From assembly GCA_030418545.1 (NCBI GenBank), contig QAIB01000005.1, forward strand, positions 310,001-374,000: a stretch of 64,000 nucleotides of DNA. The letters run 5' to 3'. This document shows, piece by piece, positions 37,794 to 45,970 of the stretch. The notes under the pieces are model-generated. The model was not told where the DNA came from and made no database searches. It worked only from the letters and a program-made list of their open reading frames with translations. This stretch comes from Xenophilus aerolatus. Lineage in GTDB: Bacteria > Pseudomonadota > Gammaproteobacteria > Burkholderiales > Burkholderiaceae_C. The translations under genes were made by a program, and so were the position numbers. Position 1 is the stretch's first letter. Each line of letters opens with the position of its first letter.

Positions 37794-38884
37794 GGGGCAC
37801 GTCCCCCGCGGTGGCGTCGGCCAAGGCGCTGGCCGCCACTTTCGCTCCCCTGCTCGTCGACTGGCAGCGAAGCCACGGCCGCAGCACGCTGCCATGGCAG
37901 AACACGCACGATCCGTATCGCGTGTGGCTGTCCGAGGTCATGCTGCAGCAGACCCAGGTGGTCACCGTGCTGGGCTACTACGCCCGCTTCCTCGAGCGCT
38001 TTCCCACCGTGGCGGCGCTGGCGGCCGCCCCCGAGGACGAGGTGCTCGGGCTGTGGAGCGGGCTGGGCTACTACAGCCGCGCCCGCAACCTGCACCGCTG
38101 CGCGCAGGAGGTGGTGGCGCGCTTCGGCGGCGCCTTTCCGCACAACGCGGCCGAACTCGCCACCTTGCCGGGCATCGGCCGTTCGACGGCAGCGGCCATC
38201 GCGGCCTTCTGTTTCGGCGAGCGGGTGGCGATCCTGGACGGCAACGTGAAGCGCGTGCTGGGTCGGGTGCTGGCCTTCGAGGGCGACCTGGCGAGCGCCG
38301 CGCAGGAGCGGCTGCTGTGGGACGCGGCCACCGAACTGCTGCCGCCCGAGGGCGAGCGCGCAGCCATCTCTGCCTACACCCAGGGCCTGATGGACCTGGG
38401 CGCCACCGTCTGCATGCCGCGCCAGCCCAACTGCCTGCTGTGCCCGGTGCAGTCGCTGTGCCGCGCGCGCGCACTGGGCGCCACGGACCGCTTCCCGGTC
38501 AAGACGCGCAAGCTGCGCCGCAGCGCGCAGGCGCTGTGGCTGCTGCTGGCGCGCCGCGAGGATGGCGCTGTGTGGCTGGAGAAGCGGCCGGCGCGCGGCA
38601 TCTGGGCCGGTCTCTACGGCCTGCCGGCTTTCGACAGCCATGCCGCGCTGCTGGCTGCGTGCGGTGCGAGCGGCGACGCCGGCTTCGTCGACCTGCCGGC
38701 CTTCACCCACGTGCTGACGCACAAGGACCTGCACCTGCACCCCGTCGAGCGCCGGACGACCGGTGATGGGGCTCCGGTGATGGGCGCCGGGCAGTGGGTG
38801 GCGGCCGATGCCTGGCAGGCGCTGGGCCTGCCGGCACCGGTGCGCAAGCTGCTCGAGCAGCGACTGGGCGCCGCTGGCGTTTGA
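37790..38884 (+). CDS. mutY: A/G-specific adenine glycosylase MutY
   Basis: 364 residues, GTG start overlapping the GTPase stop (GTGA). Catalytic Glu49 is in SEVMLQQTQ, the HhH motif is LPGIGRSTAAAIAAF, and catalytic Asp150 is in AILDGNVKRVLGR. The 4Fe-4S cysteines are in CMPRQPNCLLCPVQSLC and a C-terminal MutT-like domain reads 8-oxoG. It removes adenine mispaired with 8-oxoguanine. Confidence 0.96.
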   Translation: MRGTSPAVASAKALAATFAPLLVDWQRSHGRSTLPWQNTHDPYRVWLSEVMLQQTQVVTVLGYYARFLERFPTVAALAAAPEDEVLGLWSGLGYYSRARNLHRCAQEVVARFGGAFPHNAAELATLPGIGRSTAAAIAAFCFGERVAILDGNVKRVLGRVLAFEGDLASAAQERLLWDAATELLPPEGERAAISAYTQGLMDLGATVCMPRQPNCLLCPVQSLCRARALGATDRFPVKTRKLRRSAQALWLLLARREDGAVWLEKRPARGIWAGLYGLPAFDSHAALLAACGASGDAGFVDLPAFTHVLTHKDLHLHPVERRTTGDGAPVMGAGQWVAADAWQALGLPAPVRKLLEQRLGAAGV

Positions 38885-38894
38885 GTGCCGAATC

Positions 38895-38944
38895 GGGCTG
38901 CAGCGCCCGTCCCCCTTGCGCAGGCAGCTATGAAATTGATAGTA
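38895..38944 (+). repeat. Family A 50-bp repeat, copy 7
   Basis: 50 bp, GGGCTGCAGCGCCCG to AATTGATAGTA, between the convergent mutY and rapZ genes and 13 nt past the rapZ stop. It is the best reference copy. Confidence 0.85.
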
Positions 38945-38957
38945 GATCGACGCCGGT

Positions 38958-39827
38958 CTACTCGGTGTCGAGTTCGCGGTGCCGCTTGAGTGCCGCCCAG
39001 CGGTCACCGAAGGCACGCGCCAGTTGCTCGACCAGGAACACCGAGCGGTGCTGGCCGCCGGTGCAGCCGATGGCCACCGTGACGTAGCTGCGGTGGTCGT
39101 CGGCCAGCGCGTCCAGCCAGTGCTGCAGGAAGCCCTCGATGTCCGCATACATGCGTGCCACCGCGTCGTGCTCGCGCAGCCACTGGGCCACCGGCGCGTC
39201 CCGGCCGGTGAGCGGGCGCAGCTCCGCCACGTAGTGTGGGTTGGGCAGCATGCGCACATCGAAGACGAAATCCGCGTCCAGCGGCAGGCCGCGCTTGAAG
39301 GCGAAGGACTGGAACACCAGCGTGAGCTGTCGCTGCGGCGCGCCGATCAGCGCCTTGATGTAGGTGCGCAGCTGCGCCGGGCGGATCAGGCTGGTGTCGA
39401 TCACGTCGGCGCCGTCGCGCAGCTCGGCCAGCAGCTCGCGCTCCAGCTCGATGGCCTGCGCCAGCGCGCGTTCCTGCTCCGGTGCGTCGACGCGGCCGTC
39501 CTGCCGCGACAGCGGGTGGCGGCGCCGCGTCTCGGAATAGCGGCGCAGCAGTGCGTCGGTGGTCGCGTCGAGGAAGAGCGATCGCAGCGCGATGCCTTCG
39601 CGCCGCAGCGTGCCCAGCTGCAGCGGCACCAGCGGCAGGGACACGCCGCTGCGCACGTCGATGGCGATGGCCACGCGCGCGGCGTTCTGCTGCGTCTGCA
39701 GCGTGATGAAGGGCTCCAGCAGCTCGGGCGGCAGGTTGTCGACGCAGTAGTAGCCGGCGTCTTCCAGCGCGTGCAGCGCGACCGACTTGCCGGAGCCGGA
39801 CATGCCGGTGATGAGGACGAGGTCCAT
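38958..39827 (-). CDS. rapZ: RNase adapter protein RapZ
   Basis: 289 residues with P-loop GMSGSGKS (8-15), then [16 protein letters not shown] and the C-terminal [16 protein letters not shown] signature. In enterobacteria RapZ presents the small RNA GlmZ to RNase E and so tunes glucosamine-6-phosphate synthesis; in this lineage the role is inferred by homology. Downstream of recN on the same strand. Confidence 0.95.
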   Translation of the reverse strand: MDLVLITGMSGSGKSVALHALEDAGYYCVDNLPPELLEPFITLQTQQNAARVAIAIDVRSGVSLPLVPLQLGTLRREGIALRSLFLDATTDALLRRYSETRRRHPLSRQDGRVDAPEQERALAQAIELERELLAELRDGADVIDTSLIRPAQLRTYIKALIGAPQRQLTLVFQSFAFKRGLPLDADFVFDVRMLPNPHYVAELRPLTGRDAPVAQWLREHDAVARMYADIEGFLQHWLDALADDHRSYVTVAIGCTGGQHRSVFLVEQLARAFGDRWAALKRHRELDTE

Positions 39828-39863
39828 GTCAGTCGCGCTCGACCGCCCGAAGCGACTGACGCG

Positions 39864-39910
39864 CTCCCTCGGGGGGCAGCGGACCGCGCGAAGCGGGGGA
39901 GCGTGGGGGC
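39864..39910 (+). repeat. Family C repeat, copy 1
   Basis: 47 bp with CTCCCTCGGGGGGCAGCGGA, then a variable part and AGCGTGGGGGC. It fills the recN-rapZ gap. A second copy at 41658 lies on the other side of recN in the same orientation. Confidence 0.7.
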
Positions 39911-39919
39911 GGTTTCATT

Positions 39920-41620
39920 TCAGGACGTCGCCTTTGCGCGCGCCTTGCCGCCGGCCGGCGGCCGATCGAGCATCTCGCGCGCATGGGCCAGCGAGGTGGC
40001 GGACACGCGCTCGCCGCCCAGCATGCGGGCGATCTCGCGCGTGCGGCCCTCGCCGTCCAGCGGTTGGACGCTGCTCTCGGTGCGGGTGCCGCCGTCCTTG
40101 GCGTCCGCTGCGGCGCGCTTGGCCACGAGCAGGTGATGGTCGGCACAGGCCGCCACCTGGGGCAGGTGCGTCACGGCGAGCACCTGGCGGTCGCGGCCGA
40201 GCTGCTGCATGAGGCGGCCGACGGTCTCGGCCACGGCACCGCCGACGCCTGAGTCGACCTCGTCGAAGATCAGCGTCTGCGCAGTGCCCAGTTCGCTGGT
40301 CGTCACCGCGATGGCCAGCGCGATGCGCGACAGCTCGCCGCCGGACGCCACCTTGCCGATGGGGCGCGGCGTGCTGCCGGCGTGGCCGGCGACCAGGAAG
40401 GTGGCTTCCTCGAGCCCCGCGCGGCCGGGCTGCGGCAAGGGCTGCAGGCTGACTTCGAAGCGCCCGCCCTGCATGCCCAGCCCCTGCATCGCCTGCGTGA
40501 CCGCCGCCGACAGCTTGGGCGCGGCCTGCTGCCGGGCCTTGGAGACGGCGCGTGCCGCCTTGAGGAAGGCCTGCTGCGCCGCCTGCTCCTTCGCTTCCAG
40601 CGCGGCCAGGTCGCTCTGCGCATCGAGCGTCTGCAGCTCGGCGCGCCAGCCGGCCAGCAGGGCAGGCAATTCGGCCGGCGTGCGCTTGTAGCGGCGCGCG
40701 AGCGACATCCACAGGCCCATGCGCTCGTCGAGTTCCGCCAGGCGCTGTGGGTCGACGTCGGCGCGCCGCAAGTAGCTGTGCAATGTATGGGCCGCATCGG
40801 CGGCCTGGGCCACGCTGGAGGCGAGCGCCTCGCCGAGCGCCTTGAACTCCGGCTCGATGTGCTCGCAGTCCTGCAGCAGCGAGACGGCGCGCGACAGCGC
40901 GGACAGCGCGCCGGCCTCGTCGTCCTCCAGCGCCGCGGCGGCGCCTTCGGCGGCATCGATCAAGGCCTGGGCATTCGACAGCCGCGAGTGCTGGGCCGAG
41001 AGGTCTTCCCACTCGTCCTCGCCGGGTGCCAGCTTGTCGACCTCGCTGACCTGCCATTGCAGTCGCTCGCGTTCGCGCTGCAGCGTGTCCTGCGCCTGGC
41101 GCGCGGATTCCAGCGCGCCGAGGGTCTGCCGCCACTGCTGCCAGGCGTCGTCCATCGCAGCGGTCTGCACGCCGGCATAGGCGTCGAGCAGGCCGCGCAC
41201 GGATTCGGGCCGCGTGAGGCTCTGCCAGGCGTGCTGGCCATGGATGTCGAGCAGGCGGTCGCCCAGTTCGCGCAGTTGCGCGGCGGTCGCCGGGCTGCCG
41301 TTGATCCAGCCGCGGCTGCGGCCCTGCAGGTCGACCGTGCGGCGCAGGAGCAGCGCTTCGCCGGCCTCGAAGCCACCCTCGTCCAGCCAGGCGGCCAGGG
41401 CCGGGTCGGCGTCGAACTCGGCGCTCACGTCCAGGCGCTCGGCGCCTTCGCGCACGGCACCCGCGTCGGCGCGGTTGCCCAGGGCGAGCTGCAGGGCGTC
41501 GATGAGGATCGACTTGCCCGCGCCGGTCTCGCCGGTGAGCACGGTGAAGCCGGCGCCGAGGTCGAGTTCGAGCGCGCGGACGATGACGAAATCGCGCAGG
41601 GCGATGCGACGCAAGGCCAT
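39920..41620 (-). CDS. recN: DNA repair protein RecN
   Basis: 566 residues, SMC-like. Walker A GETGAGKSILIDAL is near residue 29, a long coiled-coil region is in the middle, and the C-terminal signature LSRIALAIA with Walker B TLIFDEVDSGVGG completes the ATPase head. It acts early in double-strand-break repair. It follows nadK as in many proteobacteria. Confidence 0.96.
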   Translation of the reverse strand: MALRRIALRDFVIVRALELDLGAGFTVLTGETGAGKSILIDALQLALGNRADAGAVREGAERLDVSAEFDADPALAAWLDEGGFEAGEALLLRRTVDLQGRSRGWINGSPATAAQLRELGDRLLDIHGQHAWQSLTRPESVRGLLDAYAGVQTAAMDDAWQQWRQTLGALESARQAQDTLQRERERLQWQVSEVDKLAPGEDEWEDLSAQHSRLSNAQALIDAAEGAAAALEDDEAGALSALSRAVSLLQDCEHIEPEFKALGEALASSVAQAADAAHTLHSYLRRADVDPQRLAELDERMGLWMSLARRYKRTPAELPALLAGWRAELQTLDAQSDLAALEAKEQAAQQAFLKAARAVSKARQQAAPKLSAAVTQAMQGLGMQGGRFEVSLQPLPQPGRAGLEEATFLVAGHAGSTPRPIGKVASGGELSRIALAIAVTTSELGTAQTLIFDEVDSGVGGAVAETVGRLMQQLGRDRQVLAVTHLPQVAACADHHLLVAKRAAADAKDGGTRTESSVQPLDGEGRTREIARMLGGERVSATSLAHAREMLDRPPAGGKARAKATS

Positions 41621-41657
41621 CAGGCCTCCCGACGGGCCGCCCCGCGGCAGGCCTGCG

Positions 41658-41702
41658 CCCCCTCAAGGGGCAGCGGATACACGCAGTGAGAAGCGTGGGG
41701 GC
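41658..41702 (+). repeat. Family C repeat, copy 2
   Basis: 45 bp, CCCCCTCAAGGGGCAGCGGA then a variable part and AGCGTGGGGGC, in the nadK-recN gap. Shared ends with a divergent middle mark it as a relative of 39864-39910. Confidence 0.7.
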
Positions 41703-41708
41703 ACATGC

Positions 41709-42611
41709 TCAGGAACCTCCTTCGTTCCAGTGGAGTTTCTTGCGCAGGGTGTCGAAATAGCTCCAGCCGCGCGGATGCAGGAAGCGCACGCGGTAATCGG
41801 AGCGCCGCACCACGATCTGGTCGCCGTGCACCAGCGAGGCCAGCGACTGCATGTCGAAATTGGCGCTGGCGTCGCGGCCGCCGACCACTTCGATCGTGAT
41901 CTCCTCGGCATCGGGCAGCAGGATCGGCCGGTTCGACAGCGTGTGCGGCGCAATCGGAACCAGCACCCACCCCGGGATCGACGGGTGCAGCAGCGGCCCG
42001 CCGGCCGACAGGGCGTAGGCCGTCGAGCCCGTGGGCGTGGCGATGATGAGGCCGTCCGCGCGCTGGTTGGCGACGAAGTTGCGGCCCACCGACACCCGCA
42101 GCTCGACCATGCCGGAGGTCGCGCCGCGGTTGACCACGACGTCGTTCATCGCCAGGGCGTCGAACACCACCGCGCCGTCGCGCACCACCTGTGCGTGCAT
42201 GAGGCTGCGGTGGTCTTCCTCGTACTCGCCGGCGAGCATCGGGGTGAGCGTGGTTTGGTAGTTGTCCAGCGGGATGTCGGTGATGAAGCCGAGTCGTCCG
42301 CGGTTGATGCCGATCAGCGGCACGCCGTAGGGCGCCAGCTGGCGCCCGATGCCGAGCATGGTGCCGTCGCCGCCAACCACCAGGCCCAGGTCGCACTGCT
42401 CGCCGATCTCCTGGACGGTCAGCACCGGATGGCGGCAGGTCTTGGCCGGCAGACCGTCGGAATCGCTTTCGGCGCTGCTGCGCTCCAGGACCACCGAGCA
42501 GCCCTGCGAGCGCAGGAAATCGCCGATGTCGTCCATCACCCGATCCTGCGCGCGCGCCGCCTGAGCCTGGTACTTTCCGATGAGGGCCACGTGGCGGAAG
42601 GGCGGGGTCAT
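41709..42611 (-). CDS. nadK: NAD kinase
   Basis: 300 residues. [11 protein letters not shown] begins at residue 80, MNDVVVNRG is the substrate-binding motif and [16 protein letters not shown] the second conserved region. It makes NADP from NAD. In relatives it is divergent from hrcA; here a filamentous phage lies in the gap, starting 10 bp upstream of the nadK start codon. Confidence 0.96.
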   Translation of the reverse strand: MTPPFRHVALIGKYQAQAARAQDRVMDDIGDFLRSQGCSVVLERSSAESDSDGLPAKTCRHPVLTVQEIGEQCDLGLVVGGDGTMLGIGRQLAPYGVPLIGINRGRLGFITDIPLDNYQTTLTPMLAGEYEEDHRSLMHAQVVRDGAVVFDALAMNDVVVNRGATSGMVELRVSVGRNFVANQRADGLIIATPTGSTAYALSAGGPLLHPSIPGWVLVPIAPHTLSNRPILLPDAEEITIEVVGGRDASANFDMQSLASLVHGDQIVVRRSDYRVRFLHPRGWSYFDTLRKKLHWNEGGS

Positions 42612-42620
42612 GGCTACAAA

Positions 42621-42630
42621 TTACAACACT
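42621..42630. other. Candidate left attachment site of the inovirus
   Basis: TTACAACACT matches TTACAAAACT at 49829 in 9 of 10 positions. It contains the stop codon of the repressor gene. The duplication at both ends of the phage gene block is the only support. Confidence 0.45.
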
Positions 42631-42881
42631 TTTGCACGGAGGCGCTTGAGCATGCGCTCCTTGCAGGCGCTGTCGCGCTCGCTCTCCAGAGCTGCCACCA
42701 CGATCCACTTTTGAGGGTCTTGGCCAAGCTCTTCCGCCAGTGCTCCCGCCACCGCTGGCGACAGGTGCTCGCGGTCCTTCGCGGTGTACAGCGCACGCTT
42801 CGACAAGCCCAGGTCTGAGGCCCAGTCGGACAGACCCTTCACCTTCATGGCGTCGGCTAGCAGATTCATGGTGGTTTGCAT
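42621..42881 (-). CDS. Inovirus repressor, small HTH protein
   Basis: 86 residues. A helix-turn-helix is suggested by LSDWASDLGLSKRALYTAKD (about 17-36) and the following LSPAVAGALAEELGQDPQKW, a layout seen in DUF3693-like immunity regulators of filamentous phages. It is the only minus-strand gene of the element and is divergent from the replication-assembly operon, so it probably sets lysogeny. Met1 or Met5 may be the start. Confidence 0.7.
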   Translation of the reverse strand: MQTTMNLLADAMKVKGLSDWASDLGLSKRALYTAKDREHLSPAVAGALAEELGQDPQKWIVVAALESERDSACKERMLKRLRAKVL

Positions 42882-42900
42882 ATCGGTCGATTCCTCGTGT

Positions 42901-42962
42901 TGTATAACGGTTACACAGGACGAGGAAAGTATAGAAAGCGCTTGTTATACAGGGTGAGGAAA
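42901..42962. promoter_or_regulatory. Operator/promoter region of the inovirus
   Basis: Two direct repeats, GTTACACAGGACGAGGAAA (42910) and GTTATACAGGGTGAGGAAA (42944), match at 16 of 19 positions with centres 34 bp apart. TGTATAAC at 42901 and GTTATACA at 42944 form an inverted pair. The AT-rich boxes suit divergent promoters. Placement between the repressor and the main operon makes this the likely switch. Confidence 0.65.
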
Positions 42963-42967
42963 CAGTA

Positions 42968-43009
42968 GGCTCCGCAACGTTATTCACGTTGAGTAACGCA
43001 ACAGGAGCC
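42968..43009 (+). promoter_or_regulatory. Leader hairpin covering the ssDNA-binding protein ribosome site
   Basis: GGCTCC (42968) pairs with GGAGCC (43004) and CGTTATTC (42978) with GAGTAACG (42991; one mismatch). The second arm contains the AGGAG Shine-Dalgarno, so folding would block translation of the gene starting at 43016. Confidence 0.5.
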
Positions 43010-43015
43010 ACCACC

Positions 43016-43324
43016 ATGATTCGAGTGACCGTCAGCAGCACTGCTGTTCGCGAAATGTCCGGCAACGCCAAAGGCACCGGCAAGCCCTACCACCTCACGT
43101 TCCAGACCGTCTGGATGCACCTCGCGGACCGCGACGGCAATGCCGACCCGTACCCCACGAAGGTGGAAATCATCCTCCCCCGCGACAAGCAAGACGGCGC
43201 CGCCATCTTCTACCCCGTGGGCGAGTATCAGTTGGCCCCCTCCAGCATCTACGTGGACGCTCGCGGGAACGTTGCGGTGGCTCCGCGTCTGGTCCCGCTT
43301 CGCGCACCCGCAAAGGCTGCCTGA
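43016..43324 (+). CDS. Inovirus single-stranded DNA-binding protein (gene V type)
   Basis: 102 residues. The opening VTVSSTAVREMSGNAKGTGK and the end GEYQLAPSSIYVDARGNVAV match the G5P family of filamentous phage ssDNA-binding proteins, small OB-fold dimers that coat progeny strands and stop further replication. Ribosome site AGGAG 9 nt upstream. It is the first gene of the plus-strand operon. Confidence 0.85.
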   Translation: MIRVTVSSTAVREMSGNAKGTGKPYHLTFQTVWMHLADRDGNADPYPTKVEIILPRDKQDGAAIFYPVGEYQLAPSSIYVDARGNVAVAPRLVPLRAPAKAA

Positions 43325-43334
43325 GGGGGCCGCC

Positions 43335-43529
43335 ATGTCCCACTCGCCCGAGGCACTGAGCCACGCGCGATTGGCGAACCTTGAAGGCTCGCTGCTCGCG
43401 CTGCTCCGGGAGTACGAAGACATGCAGATCGATGGCCTCTCTGTGAGCGCCACCGTCGAGCATGGCCAGGTCGCCATCGACCTCCAGTTCTTGGCGAACG
43501 GCGTTCCGCTGTTCGGAGAGTCGCTGTGA
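43335..43529 (+). CDS. Inovirus hypothetical protein
   Basis: 64 residues, acidic and helical (LEGSLLALLREYEDMQ), with a beta-like end VEHGQVAIDLQFLANG. No membrane segment. It starts 10 nt after the ssDNA-binding gene and overlaps the next start. Function unknown; operon position suggests a replication accessory. Confidence 0.65.
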   Translation: MSHSPEALSHARLANLEGSLLALLREYEDMQIDGLSVSATVEHGQVAIDLQFLANGVPLFGESL

Positions 43530-43690
43530 AGGTGCCGACCCTCCTGGCCATCGGCGTCAGCGCCGTTTCCATGCAGGCATTCGGCGTTGCCAAGCTGAGC
43601 AGCGGCGGGTGGTCGTTCTTCTTGGCTGGCCTCGTGGTGTTTCAGTTCGTGGTGCTCGGCACGATCTGGGCAGCGGAGAAGCGAGCATGA
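43526..43690 (+). CDS. Small inovirus membrane protein
   Basis: 54 residues, GTG start overlapping the previous stop. Two hydrophobic stretches: TLLAIGVSAVSMQAFGVA and WSFFLAGLVVFQFVVLGTIW. It ends AAEKRA. The ATGA overlap with the next gene supports it as real. Confidence 0.6.
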   Translation: MKVPTLLAIGVSAVSMQAFGVAKLSSGGWSFFLAGLVVFQFVVLGTIWAAEKRA

Positions 43691-43923
43691 GCCGCCGGAC
43701 CATCGGGGAACGGGCGTTCCTTTGTTCGCTTGGCGGCATCGTCGTCACCGGCGCGGCTCTGTTCGTTGGCTGCCTGGGCGCCGTTGGCATCGCCGGCACG
43801 TACCGCTACATCGTCGAGCGCCCTCTCGAAGAAGTCCGCTGCGTCGAGTTCGACCGCCCCGCGATCCTGGCGGATCGCGAGTGCGTTCGCTGGCAGCGGT
43901 TCACCACGGCGGCTAAGCCATGA
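43687..43923 (+). CDS. Inovirus membrane protein
   Basis: 78 residues with one transmembrane segment (FLCSLGGIVVTGAALFVGCL), then a polar part with two cysteines (EVRCVEFDRP and DRECVRW). Overlapping starts and stops on both sides place it in the operon. Function unknown. Confidence 0.6.
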   Translation: MSRRTIGERAFLCSLGGIVVTGAALFVGCLGAVGIAGTYRYIVERPLEEVRCVEFDRPAILADRECVRWQRFTTAAKP

Positions 43924-44075
43924 GCCGCACCGCCCGCGAGTTCCTGCGCCTGATGCACTGGTGCAACTGGCAGGACGAAATCAGCGCGGCCGGTGGCCGG
44001 GCGCACCCCGCATTCCGCGAGCAGGACGCCAAGCTGCGTCGTGACGCGGCCTACCTCATCGGGTACATGGCATGA
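43920..44075 (+). CDS. Very small inovirus protein
   Basis: 51 residues (MSRTAREFLRLMHWCNWQDE...), soluble and charged. ATGA overlaps both neighbours, which is the main support. No family recognised. Confidence 0.5.
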   Translation: MSRTAREFLRLMHWCNWQDEISAAGGRAHPAFREQDAKLRRDAAYLIGYMA

Positions 44076-44302
44076 ACGCGCACGCTCAACTGTCGATGTT
44101 CGAGCCCGAGGGCGCCGAGGCCGTGCGCCTGCTGCGCTCGCACCTCGCCGAGGCCAAGCGCTGCCGTGATCGCGTCGAATACTTCGAAGTGCTCCAGATG
44201 CCGGGCGCCGCTCGGCGTGAGGAAGCCATGGCCGAGCAGGCCGAGTCCGCTGCGCTGGTGCTCGCGATCCTGCTTGACCTGGAAGCGGAGGCCGGCCTAT
44301 GA
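44072..44302 (+). CDS. Inovirus hypothetical protein
   Basis: 76 residues, strongly helical, Ala/Glu-rich (RREEAMAEQAESAALVLAIL). Probably a small cytoplasmic helical protein. Overlaps its neighbours by 4 nt. Function unknown. Confidence 0.6.
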   Translation: MNAHAQLSMFEPEGAEAVRLLRSHLAEAKRCRDRVEYFEVLQMPGAARREEAMAEQAESAALVLAILLDLEAEAGL

Positions 44303-44511
44303 CCTGCACCGAGCCTACTGTGGGGGATTGGGAGGTGTTCAACGGGCGGGACCCGGTCCGGGGGTGGGGATTCGTGGTTGCGCGACGGGTGCGCCACGGC
44401 GATGTCACGGTGTGGCAGCACATGGTCGATGACGCTGGCCATCGGCTCTGGTTTTCCAGCGGCGGCGATGCTCGCGTGGCCGTCCGTAACGCTCCCCGGG
44501 GCGGCGCATGA
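44299..44511 (+). CDS. Inovirus hypothetical protein
   Basis: 70 residues, mostly beta by pattern (GWGFVVARRVRHGDVTVWQH). No motif recognised. It is placed directly before the replication initiator with a 4-nt overlap. Confidence 0.6.
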   Translation: MTCTEPTVGDWEVFNGRDPVRGWGFVVARRVRHGDVTVWQHMVDDAGHRLWFSSGGDARVAVRNAPRGGA

Positions 44512-45431
44512 TCGCTAGCCTCGCCCAGTACGAAGCCCTGCGCGCGTCGTCGCAGGCGCGTTTCGCTGCCGCGTGGGCAGAGCAGGAAGCGCGCGCAGCG
44601 CGCGGGCTTGTCTCAGAATCAACAACTTGCAGGGGTCTGCCCACGGCCATCCAGTGGGCAGAGAACTGCATCACCATTGACCGGGCGCAAGCCCGTGTCA
44701 CACGCCTGCGCAAGGGCCTCGGCATCGCCGCCAAGCAACTGCACAACCTCGGCGGTCGCAACCAGCAGATCTGGATGCAGACGCTGACCTACGCCGGCGA
44801 CAACAGCAAGTGGCGGCCCGAGCACATCAGCCGTTACCTCGATGCCCTGCGGAAGTGGCACTACGCCCGCACCGGCAGCAAGACGGTGCGCTATGCCTGG
44901 GTGGCCGAGCTTCAAGAGCGCGGCGTCATTCACTACCACGTGATCGTTTGGCTCGATGCCGGCCTCGCGCCGCCCAAGGGTGACACGCCCTGGCGCAACG
45001 GCAAGGACCGCGCCGGCCTCACGCGCTGGATGCCGCCCATGTGGCCGCACGGCATGACCCGCCGCGACAAGGCCACAGCGCCTGTCGCCTATCTCATGAA
45101 GTACGCAAGCAAGGTCGAATCGAAGACCGTAGGAGGGTTTCCACGTGGAGCACGCATACACGGTGCAGGCGGCATGGATGCTGTTGGCCGCGGTATCCGC
45201 CGCTGGGTGCTTTGGCCTGCATATGTGCAGGGCAACGCAGCGGCCGGTGACCCCTTCAAGCCTGCGAAGGGAGGCGGCTATCTCAATGCTCAGACGGGCG
45301 AACTTGTCCAGTCTGAGTGGTCCCCAACGGGCGGCGGTTACAGCAGCTTTGTTCGCGTCCGCGTACAGCCACGCGCTATCGACGCCGCAGGGCCCTTCTC
45401 GTGGTGGTCTGCCGCCACGACGGTGCATTGA
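44508..45431 (+). CDS. Rolling-circle replication initiator (HUH endonuclease)
   Basis: 307 residues. Motif 1 is WMQTLTY (89-95), the HUH motif is HYH (His142, His144, in ERGVIHYHVIVWL) and the tyrosine motif is YLMKYASK with Tyr195/Tyr199. These are the marks of filamentous phage and plasmid Rep proteins that nick the plus-strand origin. There is a single candidate active-site region. Origin sequence not located. Confidence 0.85.
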   Translation: MIASLAQYEALRASSQARFAAAWAEQEARAARGLVSESTTCRGLPTAIQWAENCITIDRAQARVTRLRKGLGIAAKQLHNLGGRNQQIWMQTLTYAGDNSKWRPEHISRYLDALRKWHYARTGSKTVRYAWVAELQERGVIHYHVIVWLDAGLAPPKGDTPWRNGKDRAGLTRWMPPMWPHGMTRRDKATAPVAYLMKYASKVESKTVGGFPRGARIHGAGGMDAVGRGIRRWVLWPAYVQGNAAAGDPFKPAKGGGYLNAQTGELVQSEWSPTGGGYSSFVRVRVQPRAIDAAGPFSWWSAATTVH

Positions 45432-45432
45432 C

Positions 45433-45516
45433 ATGGCACAGCCTGAGAGCATCGCTGGAGGGACCCAGCCGGTCACGCGCAGCGGGGCCTGCTGGGTTCC
45501 GGAGGCGATGCGATGA
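45433..45516 (+). CDS. Tiny inovirus open reading frame
   Basis: 27 residues (MAQPESIAGGTQPVTRSGAC...). It begins 1 nt after the Rep stop and its last codon overlaps the next ATG, matching the operon style, but length and composition give little support. Confidence 0.35.
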   Translation: MAQPESIAGGTQPVTRSGACWVPEAMR

Positions 45517-45695
45517 ACCGGCTGCAATGGTGCTCCGTCGCTATCGCCGTGGCCGCTGTCTGGGGATGTGCCACCACGACGCCGCTTGGCACGGTGGCTG
45601 TGCCCGTGTCGCGAGACATCGGCAGCGCGCAGTGGTGGCATGAGCGAAACGCAGGCCACACCGGATGGCCGCCGAAGGATTGGAGGCCCCGGTGA
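45513..45695 (+). CDS. Small exported or lipoprotein-like inovirus protein
   Basis: 60 residues. The N-terminal hydrophobic stretch WCSVAIAVAAVWGCATTTP looks like a lipoprotein signal with Cys19. The rest is short and polar, ending DWRPR. The overlap with both neighbours supports it. Role unknown, perhaps a minor virion or lysis-type protein. Confidence 0.5.
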   Translation: MNRLQWCSVAIAVAAVWGCATTTPLGTVAVPVSRDIGSAQWWHERNAGHTGWPPKDWRPR

Positions 45696-45799
45696 GCATC
45701 GCATGGACCGACGCCGCAAGCGTCCTGCAGGCCATCTTTTGGATCAGCTTCGTGTTCCTGTTCGCGCTCGGCTACTCGCACGGCAACAAGGTCATCTGA
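45692..45799 (+). CDS. Minor coat-like membrane peptide (pVII/pIX type)
   Basis: 35 residues, GTG start: one membrane span (ASVLQAIFWISFVFLFALGY) and a short basic end. Size and position just before the major coat gene resemble the pVII/pIX end-cap proteins. Stop and next start overlap (TGATG). Confidence 0.55.
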   Translation: MSIAWTDAASVLQAIFWISFVFLFALGYSHGNKVI

Positions 45800-45915
45800 T
45801 GTTCGACACCGCAACCATCATGAAGCTGATCGGCGCTGCCGCTGGCATCTACGCAACCGGCTTCGTCGCCGGCAAAACCGCTGCATACATCCGTGCGATT
45901 CGCACGGTGCTGTGA
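45799..45915 (+). CDS. Minor coat-like membrane peptide (second)
   Basis: 38 residues with one hydrophobic span (LIGAAAGIYATGFVAG) and a basic C-terminus (YIRAIRTVL). As with the preceding peptide, it fits a pVII/pIX-type structural role by size and place only. Confidence 0.55.
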   Translation: MFDTATIMKLIGAAAGIYATGFVAGKTAAYIRAIRTVL

Positions 45916-45970
45916 ATTGGCAATACCGCCAAGCCGCGCCCGGGTCGGTTCACCCGGTTGGAGAGAAGAG

